64,000 nucleotides of DNA, taken from positions 171,835 through 235,834 of the forward strand of contig NZ_PKDG01000019.1 in NCBI RefSeq assembly GCF_002863005.1, read 5' to 3'. Below the pieces are notes generated by a model. It was not told where the DNA came from and searched no databases. It was given only the letters and a program-made list of their open reading frames with translations. The stretch's first letter is position 1. Each line of letters opens with the position of its first letter. A program made the position numbers and the translations under genes. Below, one piece after another: positions 25,537 to 32,494 of the stretch. This stretch comes from Pseudoxanthomonas sp. (lineage in GTDB: Bacteria; Pseudomonadota; Gammaproteobacteria; Xanthomonadales; Xanthomonadaceae).

Positions 25537-26198
25537 GCCGCCGTCCCCGGCCATCCGGCCGCGATGTAGGCCGGCTCCAACACCAGCAGGATGCGGCGCG
25601 GATATCCGATGTTTTCCTTGTGGGCTGCGGTGCCACGCGCACGGAAGCGCTCGACATCGCGCCAGTCGTTGGCGTTGGCTCGACCGGCCACCGTAAGGCC
25701 GCGCTCACGCAACAACCACGATTCACCGCCGTTGTACCCACGCAGCGCGAAGTTCCAGCGCGTGCATTCGGACATGCGTGCGTGCCCGATGGGCTGCACA
25801 CGATCCAGCAGCCACTTGTCGTAGATGGCCGCCGCCTTGATGGCCTGCATCGGGTCCCAGGGATCGAATGCGCCCAGCTCGGCCGGAAACTGCTCGGCGA
25901 TCCACTTGGCGGTAGCGGGCATGAACTGCGCCATGCCTTGGGCGCCTACGGGCGAGCGGGCGACCTTGCGCCAGCCGCTCTCCTGGTGCAGCTGCGCAGC
26001 CAGGCGTGCCGGCGAGGCGTTCACGCCCCACACGTCGCTCACCACCTGCTCCACGCGATGGCGGTACAGGGCCGAAGCCTCCGGGATCGCGACGCGTTGC
26101 TGCGCGCTGGCGTCCTGTGCGAACCCCAGGCACAGCAGCACCAGCAGCGCCACGGCGGCGACCAGCAGCCCTGCGCGGGTGTTGGACAGCCTGCTCAT
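25527..26198 (-). CDS. Phage lytic transglycosylase (endolysin), SLT domain (223 aa)
   Basis: Cleaves the glycan backbone of peptidoglycan. ATG 26198 overlaps the holin stop. A hydrophobic N-terminus (LLVAAVALLVLLCLGFAQDASAQ) acts as signal or signal-anchor, implying Sec export. Catalytic region: QLHQESGWRKVARSP with Glu in the ES motif, then VGAQGMAQFMPATAKW, and the conserved RGYNGGESW. Same gene type as in B3-like phages. Confidence 0.9.
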   Translation of the reverse strand: MSRLSNTRAGLLVAAVALLVLLCLGFAQDASAQQRVAIPEASALYRHRVEQVVSDVWGVNASPARLAAQLHQESGWRKVARSPVGAQGMAQFMPATAKWIAEQFPAELGAFDPWDPMQAIKAAAIYDKWLLDRVQPIGHARMSECTRWNFALRGYNGGESWLLRERGLTVAGRANANDWRDVERFRARGTAAHKENIGYPRRILLVLEPAYIAAGWPGTAACG

Positions 26199-26521
26199 CC
26201 GATCAGGCCCGCACCAATGATGGCGGCAGCAATCAGCGTTGCACGCCGCGTCTGCGCCATCGTCTTCTCGATGCCGTCCAGGTAGCGCGGATCTGCACCC
26301 CGGAAGGCTGCCAGGTCGAACAGATAGCCCAGCACGAAGGCGCCGCTGATCTTGGCCATGAACCACAGGTACGCGCCGAGCTTTGCCGGGTTGAGCAACA
26401 GCACTGGCAGCAACAGCACCAGCGAAAGGACCAGCAGCAGCCAGACGAAGCCGATGCGGTCGAACAGCGTGACCACGGGTGCCAGTCGGCGCTGGATCTT
26501 GTCCAGAAGGGTTTCGTTCAA
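26195..26521 (-). CDS. Putative holin (108 aa)
   Basis: I start at TTG 26521, preceded by GGGAG at 6 nt; the longer ATG frame adds low-complexity residues. Three predicted membrane segments: FVWLLLVLSLVLLLPVLLL, LWFMAKISGAFVLGYLFDL and LIAAAIIGAGLIG. It lies directly before the transglycosylase and is the first gene of the late transcript. The charged N-terminus and position fit a phage holin. Confidence 0.72.
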   Translation of the reverse strand: MNETLLDKIQRRLAPVVTLFDRIGFVWLLLVLSLVLLLPVLLLNPAKLGAYLWFMAKISGAFVLGYLFDLAAFRGADPRYLDGIEKTMAQTRRATLIAAAIIGAGLIG

Positions 26522-26632
26522 GTCGTTCTCCCGTTGAAGGTGTCGGCGGCGGCCAGGGGGACCGCCGCCGACGTTGGGGCAGGCCCGTCCACCTGCCACG
26601 GGAGCAACGATGCGCGTGCGCGCGATGGGCGC

Positions 26633-26652
26633 GGGACTAACGCGCGTTAGTG
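26633..26652 (-). promoter_or_regulatory. Late-operon dyad, copy 1
   Basis: Identical 20-mer to those at 18233 and 13424; palindrome 26636-26651. It lies between the terminator of the early operon and the holin, 115 nt upstream of the holin start, and is the expected site of the first late promoter. Confidence 0.68.
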
Positions 26653-26661
26653 AGCAACAAA

Positions 26662-26683
26662 AAACCCCGCCGAAGCGGGGTTT
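26662..26683 (-). terminator. Terminator closing the early/middle operon
   Basis: Stem AAACCCCGC / GCGGGGTTT with a tetraloop, followed on the minus strand by a run of T (TTTTTTG). It lies just after the stop of the secreted-protein gene and before the first late dyad. Confidence 0.85.
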
Positions 26684-26687
26684 GGAG

Positions 26688-27266
26688 TTACAGGGATGTA
26701 CCTTTCTTTCTTTCCTGCTCGACCTCTAGCAGATAGAGCGTGTGGCCGAGAGAGGTATTTATCGTAACTGCTCCTCGGTCAACCTGGTGTGTAATCCCGT
26801 GATAGACCACCGACAGCTTCCCTCGCATCCACGTCGCCTCAACGCCATCGAAGGTTGCACCCATGCGGTTCTGCACAGGCACCTTCTCCTCGCTTATCGG
26901 CTTGCCGTACTTCGCGCGAAGTGCATCCATGACGACAGGGATTGCCATCGCTCCCAAGGTCTGAAACTCAACCCGTTCGACGTTTCCGTCAATCAGCTGG
27001 GCATCGACATTGATCGCGATCTGCGGCTGCGCGTCTTCCGCGAACCGGTAGTGTGCAGACTGCACTCGGCCGACCGCCGTGTCCTCCACCTTCTCGCTGA
27101 GCGTCCAGCACATGCCGTCGGCCGGCGCCTCGGGGATGCCCCAGCGGTCGCGCTGGCATTGAGGCGCGCTGGGTGGCTTGCCAAGATCAATACCGAACAC
27201 GGTTTCGGTTTGCGGCGCGGCCGTCGCGCCCTGCAACAGTGCGAAAAGCGCCAGTCCTAACGTCAT
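26688..27266 (-). CDS. Secreted protein of unknown function, prophage cargo candidate (192 aa)
   Basis: No family recognised. ATG 27266 has GGAAGGAGC directly upstream and overlaps the activator stop. The N-terminus MTLGLALFALLQGATAAPQ looks like a signal peptide cut after TAA or AAP, so the product is probably periplasmic. The mature part has two Cys (PQCQRD and GMCWTL) suitable for a disulfide. It is the last gene before the terminator, at the early/late junction, so it may be a moron active in the lysogen or early infection. Confidence 0.7.
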   Translation of the reverse strand: MTLGLALFALLQGATAAPQTETVFGIDLGKPPSAPQCQRDRWGIPEAPADGMCWTLSEKVEDTAVGRVQSAHYRFAEDAQPQIAINVDAQLIDGNVERVEFQTLGAMAIPVVMDALRAKYGKPISEEKVPVQNRMGATFDGVEATWMRGKLSVVYHGITHQVDRGAVTINTSLGHTLYLLEVEQERKKGTSL

Positions 27267-27685
27267 GCTCCTTCCCCTTCGTTGAATAGGTCGCCCTGGA
27301 TCTTGCGCAAGTGCAGGGCGCGTTGCTGACGGACGATCCGCCATACGTGCTGGTCCGTGAGCTGGTACTCGCGGGCCAGGTCCTGAATGTTACCGCGCCG
27401 GGCGCGGCGGTAGATCTCGGCGTCCCGCAGCGCGGTGGCCAGGTCATCCCCGCGTGGCAGGTACCACTGCCGACCGCCGTGGAACTCCGCGATGGCCAGG
27501 GTGGCGGCACGCGCCAGGCGAAAGGCTTCCGCCTCATCCACGCCCAGTCGCTGGAACGTCGCCTCTTGGACCTCGATCAGCTGGACCAAGCCCTGCGCCC
27601 ACTTCGTGGCCGGCACTGCATCAAGCGCGCCGCTGGCCAAGTCCAGGTCTGTTGGCATGCCCAGCAGATCACTCTGCGTCGTCAT
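27263..27685 (-). CDS. Mor/C-family transcription activator (140 aa)
   Basis: Middle/late gene activator of the Mu Mor and C type. The diagnostic C-terminus is present: beta-strand linker GGRQWYLPRGDD followed by a helix-turn-helix, NIQDLAREYQLTDQHVWRIV. ATG 27685 has GGAG 6 nt upstream; an in-frame ATG at 27697 is less well placed. Only one such gene is visible, whereas Mu has two, so it may do both jobs. Members bind dyad-symmetric sites as dimers; the three identical palindromes before late genes are its likely targets. Confidence 0.88.
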   Translation of the reverse strand: MTTQSDLLGMPTDLDLASGALDAVPATKWAQGLVQLIEVQEATFQRLGVDEAEAFRLARAATLAIAEFHGGRQWYLPRGDDLATALRDAEIYRRARRGNIQDLAREYQLTDQHVWRIVRQQRALHLRKIQGDLFNEGEGA

Positions 27686-28268
27686 CGGATACTCCATATC
27701 GTTCGCGCGCCTGGCGACGCTCCTCTTTTGCCTGTTCGGGCGTGAAGTGGCCAACCCGTTGCATTTGGGCGACCCACTCCAGGTGGTTCGCGTACTTGGA
27801 CTCCTTGCGCTCGTCAGCGGTCTCCTTTGGCAGGTGCTTGCCGCTGCGCGCATCGGCCTCGCGTTGACGCTCGACCGCAGCATCCGCCTTGTCGGCCAGG
27901 CCATACACCACCGCGCGCAGGTAGTTGTGCGTCTCCAGCGGGAGCGTGAGCGAGGTGCGCTGCAGCAGCATCGTCTCGATGCCCGTGGCCCATGTCAGGG
28001 CCGACGCCGGCCGGCGCACGCCGCTGCGCTCGTCCTTGCAAACGGCGCCTGTCTCCACCAGCGCCACCAGCTCCTGGACGATCTTCACCGCACGGGCCAT
28101 ACGAAGAGCAGTCTTTGCGGGTTTGAACAGGCCGAGATAACCGATCACCGCACGGCCCAGCTCGGGCTGCATTTCAGCCAGCAGCGCGGCGAGGCGCTTG
28201 CCGTCGTCCTCCACGAAGAAGGCGGACAGGTGAGCTTGGGCTCCGCAGTCGGGACAGGTGGCGCGCAT
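27669..28268 (-). CDS. Early phage protein with N-terminal CPDC motif (199 aa)
   Basis: Starts MRATCPDCGAQAHLSAFF, an isolated Cys-x2-Cys knuckle typical of zinc-ribbon starts in B3-like early proteins, though a second Cys pair is not evident. The rest is helical with a charged C-terminus (HFTPEQAKEERRQARERYG). Function unknown. It overlaps the activator gene by 17 nt and the upstream membrane protein by 1. Confidence 0.7.
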   Translation of the reverse strand: MRATCPDCGAQAHLSAFFVEDDGKRLAALLAEMQPELGRAVIGYLGLFKPAKTALRMARAVKIVQELVALVETGAVCKDERSGVRRPASALTWATGIETMLLQRTSLTLPLETHNYLRAVVYGLADKADAAVERQREADARSGKHLPKETADERKESKYANHLEWVAQMQRVGHFTPEQAKEERRQARERYGVSDDDAE

Positions 28269-28453
28269 CAGACGACCTTCTTCTCCACAAAGGCGGCGCC
28301 GACGTTGCCGGCCATGTAGAGCATCAGCACGGTCACGCTGAAATCCTTCCAGACGGGCGCATCGATCAGTCCGGCGATAAGCAGGCCCAGTGCCGCCAAC
28401 TGCAGGAAGGCGGCGAGCATGAACTTTCGGCTGGCATAGCGGGTGTCGGTCAT
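28268..28453 (-). CDS. Small two-helix membrane protein (61 aa)
   Basis: Two transmembrane helices (LAAFLQLAALGLLIAGLI and VTVLMLYMAGNVGAAFV) with a basic N-terminus and a KK near the C-terminus. Overlaps both neighbours. Could be a second holin-like or superinfection protein; no family recognised. Confidence 0.7.
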   Translation of the reverse strand: MTDTRYASRKFMLAAFLQLAALGLLIAGLIDAPVWKDFSVTVLMLYMAGNVGAAFVEKKVV

Positions 28454-28881
28454 GCGTTGGTCCTCCTACTTTTCCGGTGTGCATCCACCTGCAGCGCGGC
28501 CACCAACTTGTGCAGTTGGTCGTGCCGCAGCCATTCGATGCGGGTTACGTTGAACATGCGGTCGGCCATCGCATGGGCGTAGGACCACGGGCGTCCCGCG
28601 TCAGCCAGCAGCGCTTCCACCTTCTTGAGCATGGGCACCTGATCGGTGTTTGCCGGTGCACCGGGGTAGTGCTTGCGGCGCTCTTTGCGGTCCTGCTCCT
28701 TGAAGCCAAGGCGGACCATCTCCTTGATGACGGCGTTGCGCTGGGCAGGCGTCATCTTGGCGGACGAGTCCTGCCCTCCAACGCGCCGCAGAAGACTGCG
28801 ATAGGTCTCCTCATCCAGCCCCAGGGCCTTCTTGCCCAAGTGGATGCGCGCGAGCTGCGGGTCACGTTTCTTGGTCATCAT
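28450..28881 (-). CDS. gemA: GemA-like regulatory protein, Mu gp16 / DUF1018 (143 aa)
   Basis: Matches the GemA family: ARIHLGKKALGLDEETYRSL, then SSAKMTPAQRNAVIKEMVRLG, and a C-terminal half with WLRHDQLHKLVAALQV. In Mu, GemA affects host gene expression and DNA supercoiling. ATG 28881 overlaps the lipoprotein stop (ATGATGA). Confidence 0.88.
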   Translation of the reverse strand: MMTKKRDPQLARIHLGKKALGLDEETYRSLLRRVGGQDSSAKMTPAQRNAVIKEMVRLGFKEQDRKERRKHYPGAPANTDQVPMLKKVEALLADAGRPWSYAHAMADRMFNVTRIEWLRHDQLHKLVAALQVDAHRKSRRTNA

Positions 28882-29123
28882 CGTGTCTTGCCAATTTGGG
28901 CATCCGGCAGGCACGAGATGGCTGGGCTTCTGCTGTTGTATCCGCCCTGCATTACCCAGCAAGTCACGGCGCGATCTACGTCGTGCACAACGCGGATCTC
29001 TTGCTGGCCGTAACCTTCCTTCACGGTCGCCCTGAACGTGGCAACGTTCTGCACCTCTGGTGGCGGGGCTGGCAACGGCGCGCAGGCCGTGAGCAGCACG
29101 CAAAGCAGCAACAGACGGATCAT
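28878..29123 (-). CDS. Small lipoprotein of the early operon (81 aa)
   Basis: A short signal sequence MIRLLLLCVLLTAC ends in a lipobox (LTAC), followed by a Pro-rich linker and a 60-residue domain with two more Cys (VTCWV, AISCLP) that could pair. ATG 29123 has a strong AAGGAG upstream. Phage-encoded lipoproteins made early often block superinfection by masking receptors; here that is only an inference. Confidence 0.72.
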   Translation of the reverse strand: MIRLLLLCVLLTACAPLPAPPPEVQNVATFRATVKEGYGQQEIRVVHDVDRAVTCWVMQGGYNSRSPAISCLPDAQIGKTR

Positions 29124-29548
29124 GGCTGTGTCTCCTTGGCTACAAACCGCACCAGGTGATCGGCGCCCACGCGCACCAGACGCCACGGGAATACGTCCCC
29201 GCGCAGGTCGATGTAGTGCGCCGCACGCTGGGCTACGGCGACGGCATGCGTCTGCTCTTCTGCGTCGGTGGCGCCCGTCACCTGGGCGTACCGCAGGTCG
29301 TACACGGTGAACCCCTCGGGGTGCGGGATAGCCTTGGCGTAGCACTCGATGTCCGAGCGCACGGCTTCATCCGCGATGCGCCAGGCGTTCCAGAGGATCT
29401 GCATGCCCAGATCCTTCAACTGCTGCGACCGCGCTTCCCACTCGGCACGAGCCTCCGTCGGAGCCGGCGCTTCCTGGACGAAGATCCCCAGCGATTCGGC
29501 CATGCGCAGTTCCGATGCGGTCATCTGGTCTTTCGCGACGGTCTTCAT
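29120..29548 (-). CDS. Early phage protein, function unknown (142 aa)
   Basis: Soluble, acidic, helical protein (MKTVAKDQMTASELRMAESL) with a conserved-looking C-terminal part ending WRLVRVGADHLVRFVAKE. Lies 1 nt after the DUF3164 gene and overlaps the lipoprotein start. No family recognised. Confidence 0.65.
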   Translation of the reverse strand: MKTVAKDQMTASELRMAESLGIFVQEAPAPTEARAEWEARSQQLKDLGMQILWNAWRIADEAVRSDIECYAKAIPHPEGFTVYDLRYAQVTGATDAEEQTHAVAVAQRAAHYIDLRGDVFPWRLVRVGADHLVRFVAKETQP

Positions 29549-29549
29549 G

Positions 29550-30164
29550 TCAGAGCGCTGCCAGGTCAAGGGCGATGGGGTTGTACTGGCCTTTGTCGTC
29601 GCGCTCGTAGATCCGCACATAGCTCTTGCTGCTCTCGACCTGGACCGCATCGCCGATGGCGGACATGGCGCGCTGCCACCGCTCGTCCTCGATGTCCAGG
29701 CGGCGCAGGCGCAGCACTTCCATCGTCCGGATGTTGCCGGCGGCATCCACGCGGAACGCGTCATTGATCAGCGTACGCAGCTCATCGCGGGCGTTCTCGG
29801 TCCAGTCGGTCAGGCACTCATCGATCAGCGCCTTGGCGGCCTGCAGGCGCTCATCGAACGTGATGCGGTCCTGGACGGCGCGGATGATCTTGTAGCGGCC
29901 GTCGAACGACAGCAGGGTCACATTGCCCTTCTTGCCGCCAAGCTGCACCCGGTACTGCTCGCCGCTCAACTCAATGAAGGCGGCGATGTCATCGAAGGTT
30001 CGCGTCTTGAACGCCTGCAGGAACTTCTGAACGGCTTTGGCCTGCGAGACGATCTCGCCGACCAGCTCGTCCCGCGCCAGGTCGATGGGCTTGATCTGCT
30101 TTTCGTGGATCAGCCGGCCCTTGGCGTCTTTGCGGTATCCGGCGGGGATGAGGTCTTGGATCAT
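29550..30164 (-). CDS. DUF3164 early protein (204 aa)
   Basis: Typical DUF3164: GYRKDAKGRLIHEKQIKPID at the N-terminus, QYRVQLGGKKGNVTLLSFDG in the middle and SSKSYVRIYERDDKGQY near the C-terminus. The family is common in the early region of Mu-like phages between transposition genes and GemA; its function is not known. Confidence 0.88.
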   Translation of the reverse strand: MIQDLIPAGYRKDAKGRLIHEKQIKPIDLARDELVGEIVSQAKAVQKFLQAFKTRTFDDIAAFIELSGEQYRVQLGGKKGNVTLLSFDGRYKIIRAVQDRITFDERLQAAKALIDECLTDWTENARDELRTLINDAFRVDAAGNIRTMEVLRLRRLDIEDERWQRAMSAIGDAVQVESSKSYVRIYERDDKGQYNPIALDLAAL

Positions 30165-30236
30165 GGTGTGCGTCCTGTGTTGGGATTCGGGCCGCGCCGG
30201 TTGCCGCCGTGCTGCGGGTTGTCTCGCGGGTTCGGG

Positions 30237-30833
30237 TCAGGCCACCAGGCGCCGCGCGGCGAGCTGGGTGGCGTTGTTGGCCGCGACCAGTGCGGCGATC
30301 AGGGTGTGCGGCAGCTCGGCCTTGCAGGCATCGTCCAGCGCGTCCTGCAGGTCCTGGGCGATGGCGTCCAGGCGTTCGACCAGGGCGAAAGGAGGCTTCC
30401 TGGCCTTGGCAGGCGGTGCCTGCACCGGAGTCTCCGGCGACGACGGCGCGGGCGGCGTGGCGATGGACGCGGTCGGCTCGTCTTCTGGCGGATCGATGGG
30501 CGGGGGCGGAATACGCTGCGGCCGAGCGCGCAACTGCGGTGGCGGCAGATCCACCGCCGGCTCAACCTTGGCGGATGCAGCGACGCGCGGTAGACGCTTC
30601 GTTTTCCCTGTCCACTCCGGGTGGTTGCTCCAGTGCAGAAGCCCGCCGATCTCTGACTTCACGAAGCAGCCCTCGATCTCGCCCGTGCGCATGGAGGCAG
30701 CCACCGCCGAGGCGCCCGCCGTCCTGACGCCGCGCGCCTGCAGGCGGTCGAAGATCTGGCGCGCCGTCAGGGAGTCGTCGGCCTTGTCGAGGATGTCCCG
30801 GATGTTGTCCCGGATGGACGTGCCGGCACTCAC
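30237..30833 (-). CDS. Early protein with winged-helix N-terminus and Pro-rich linker (198 aa)
   Basis: Residues 1-70 look like a winged helix (RDILDKADDSLTARQIFDRL, wing SEIGGLLHWSNHPEW). A 60-residue Pro/Ala linker leads to a helical C-terminus. Probably DNA-binding; no family named with confidence. A 72-nt gap separates it from the DUF3164 gene. Confidence 0.65.
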   Translation of the reverse strand: MSAGTSIRDNIRDILDKADDSLTARQIFDRLQARGVRTAGASAVAASMRTGEIEGCFVKSEIGGLLHWSNHPEWTGKTKRLPRVAASAKVEPAVDLPPPQLRARPQRIPPPPIDPPEDEPTASIATPPAPSSPETPVQAPPAKARKPPFALVERLDAIAQDLQDALDDACKAELPHTLIAALVAANNATQLAARRLVA

Positions 30834-30955
30834 GACAGCACCGCCGACAGAAGGCCACCCATCACCAGGCCAGCAGCGAAGCAGCCGAAGCTGACCAGGG
30901 CGACGACCAGGCCGCCGCCATCGAAGTGGCGACCATCAATGCGAGCGTTCTTCAT
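30830..30955 (-). CDS. Tiny membrane protein (41 aa)
   Basis: ATG 30955 with AAGGA upstream; single helix LVVALVSFGCFAAGLVMGGL. It begins inside the end of the preceding gene and ends overlapping the winged-helix gene start. Role unknown. Confidence 0.6.
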   Translation of the reverse strand: MKNARIDGRHFDGGGLVVALVSFGCFAAGLVMGGLLSAVLS

Positions 30956-31163
30956 CAGGGGTTCCTTCATCGAAACGAGTGACAACCACGGCGGGGACCG
31001 GGTCGGGGGAAAGCTGCGCGGTGATGGCCACCACGTAGCGGGGTTCGCGGTCGGCCTTGACGCGCACGGAGGCATGGCCCAAGGCTTCCTCCACGCTGGC
31101 GAAGCCATCGGAGCCGGCGACGTGTTCGGCGCGCATCACCAGAAAGCGTTGCGGCTCAGGCAT
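30936..31163 (-). CDS. Small early phage protein (75 aa)
   Basis: Compact alpha/beta protein (MPEPQRFLVMRAEHVAGSDG; VVAITAQLSPDPVPAVVVTR). It overlaps neighbours on both sides, consistent with the operon. No family recognised. Confidence 0.62.
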   Translation of the reverse strand: MPEPQRFLVMRAEHVAGSDGFASVEEALGHASVRVKADREPRYVVAITAQLSPDPVPAVVVTRFDEGTPDEERSH

Positions 31164-31461
31164 GACCCACCGCCTGGGTGCTGGGAACCAGCGCCCACCA
31201 CTCCAGCTGCACGCCGAAGTAGCGCGTGGCCATGACGTGCTGCACGCCGCCGCTGGGATTGGGAAACTTCATCCTGACGCTGCCTGTTACGAACGGCGGC
31301 GGGCTGGCCACGTGGATCGTGGCGCCTCGCGGCGTCACGGTGGCGCCGACGACTTTGCAGCCGGCTTGCGTGAGCTTGTCCGCCGCTTCGCGGGCGAGTT
31401 GAAGGCCGTTTGCAACGGCCTCTTCGGTGGGCGTGGTGGCGATGTTGCGGGCGTTACTCAT
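31156..31461 (-). CDS. Small early phage protein (101 aa)
   Basis: An N-terminal helix (EEAVANGLQLAREAADKLTQ) precedes a beta-rich part (GATVTPRGATIHVASPP; MATRYFGVQLEWWALVP). Overlaps both neighbours. No family recognised. Confidence 0.65.
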   Translation of the reverse strand: MSNARNIATTPTEEAVANGLQLAREAADKLTQAGCKVVGATVTPRGATIHVASPPPFVTGSVRMKFPNPSGGVQHVMATRYFGVQLEWWALVPSTQAVGHA

Positions 31462-31843
31462 GATCGGTGTTCCCCTGGGTGACGGTGACGGGCAGGTTCA
31501 GCTGGCCAGCCAGTTCGGGCATGGCCACGCGCTTCTGTGCAGCGATCTGCTGCAGGCTGGTTTCGGCGCGTGCGAGCAGGTGTTGGCAGGACTCGTTGAG
31601 TTCGTCGTCGTTGGCGGCGATGAAGTAGCCGTGCGACGGCAGCGTGCACACCGGGTGACCCTGCGTGCGCAGGAACACCACGCAGTCCCGCAGGCGACGC
31701 TCGTCGGCCGCGCTGGCGCTCTCGGCCAGCTCGATGACCAGCTGGGTGGCGGTGGCCCCGTTGGCTTTGCCCACGCGGCGCTGCAGCGCGGCCAGGACGG
31801 TTTCCGGGGTGATGGCGTGCTGCATGTCGCGGGCGTGCTTCAT
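31454..31843 (-). CDS. Early protein, possible winged helix (129 aa)
   Basis: A central region with an apparent winged-helix pattern (ETVLAALQRRVGKANGATAT; RRLRDCVVFLRTQGHPV; HGYFIAANDDELNES) recalls phage early regulators. The C-terminal helix is Gln-rich. Start overlaps the upstream stop. Confidence 0.62.
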   Translation of the reverse strand: MKHARDMQHAITPETVLAALQRRVGKANGATATQLVIELAESASAADERRLRDCVVFLRTQGHPVCTLPSHGYFIAANDDELNESCQHLLARAETSLQQIAAQKRVAMPELAGQLNLPVTVTQGNTDHE

Positions 31844-32079
31844 CAGGCGGGCTCCTCGATCTGGCGGATGGCGTTGAGCAGGCGTGCGGCAGCGGACCAG
31901 CTGATGCTGCGCAGGAACGTATCCATGCGGATGCCGTACTGCGGGTCGATGCCGGCACGCTTGAACAGATCAGCGTGTTCGTCGGTGACGTAGAACGATG
32001 GCCGGCCGGCTTTCCGCAGCGCCTTGACGATGTGAGCGCGCAGCGGGGCGGTGGTCGTGGTGAGAGTGCTGGTGTTCAA
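31843..32079 (-). CDS. Small early phage protein (78 aa)
   Basis: Helical protein, basic N-terminal half (APLRAHIVKALRKAGRPSFY). No family recognised. Four-nucleotide overlap with the zinc-finger gene. Confidence 0.6.
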   Translation of the reverse strand: MNTSTLTTTTAPLRAHIVKALRKAGRPSFYVTDEHADLFKRAGIDPQYGIRMDTFLRSISWSAAARLLNAIRQIEEPA

Positions 32080-32270
32080 TCGATCACCATGAAGTCATCG
32101 ACGGGCACGAAGGCGTTGAACTGGGTGCCGCAGCAGTCGCATGTCAGCACCAGGTCGACGCGGTCCTTGCCTTCCGGATCGTCGGCGGCATTGACCAGGT
32201 CTACGGCGGTAACCTCACCGTGGTGGTGGAGATCCACACCGCAGCGGCGGCAAGGAACAGACCGGCTCAT
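32076..32270 (-). CDS. Small zinc-finger early protein (64 aa)
   Basis: Two Cys pairs, CRRC (residues 7-10) and CDCC (about 44-47), spaced to form one zinc ribbon. Acidic middle. May be a nucleic-acid or protein-binding early factor. Confidence 0.62.
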   Translation of the reverse strand: MSRSVPCRRCGVDLHHHGEVTAVDLVNAADDPEGKDRVDLVLTCDCCGTQFNAFVPVDDFMVID

Positions 32271-32494
32271 CGGGCGTTCTCCCGCTGGATGATCTGCACC
32301 AACTCGCCCACGGTCAGGTCATCGACCTCGCGGCCGCTGTCCACGACCGCCTGCACCACGCGGCACTTGAAACTGAGGCTGCCCATCGCGAAGGCAGTGA
32401 TCACGTCCGAGGCGATGACCAGGTCGGCGGTGGCCTGGCTGATGGCCACGGCACGCGACGGCGGGAGGCTGAAAGGCAGGACGTTGCTGCTCAT
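32267..32494 (-). CDS. Small early phage protein (75 aa)
   Basis: Hydrophobic helical protein (AISQATADLVIASDVITAFA), directly after MuB with a 4-nt overlap. No family recognised. Confidence 0.6.
   Translation of the reverse strand: MSSNVLPFSLPPSRAVAISQATADLVIASDVITAFAMGSLSFKCRVVQAVVDSGREVDDLTVGELVQIIQRENAR

Noticed and set aside
31843..32494. Pairs of small overlapping genes resembling a toxin-antitoxin module
   Set aside because: No toxin or antitoxin motif; overlap by 4 nt is the rule for the whole early operon.
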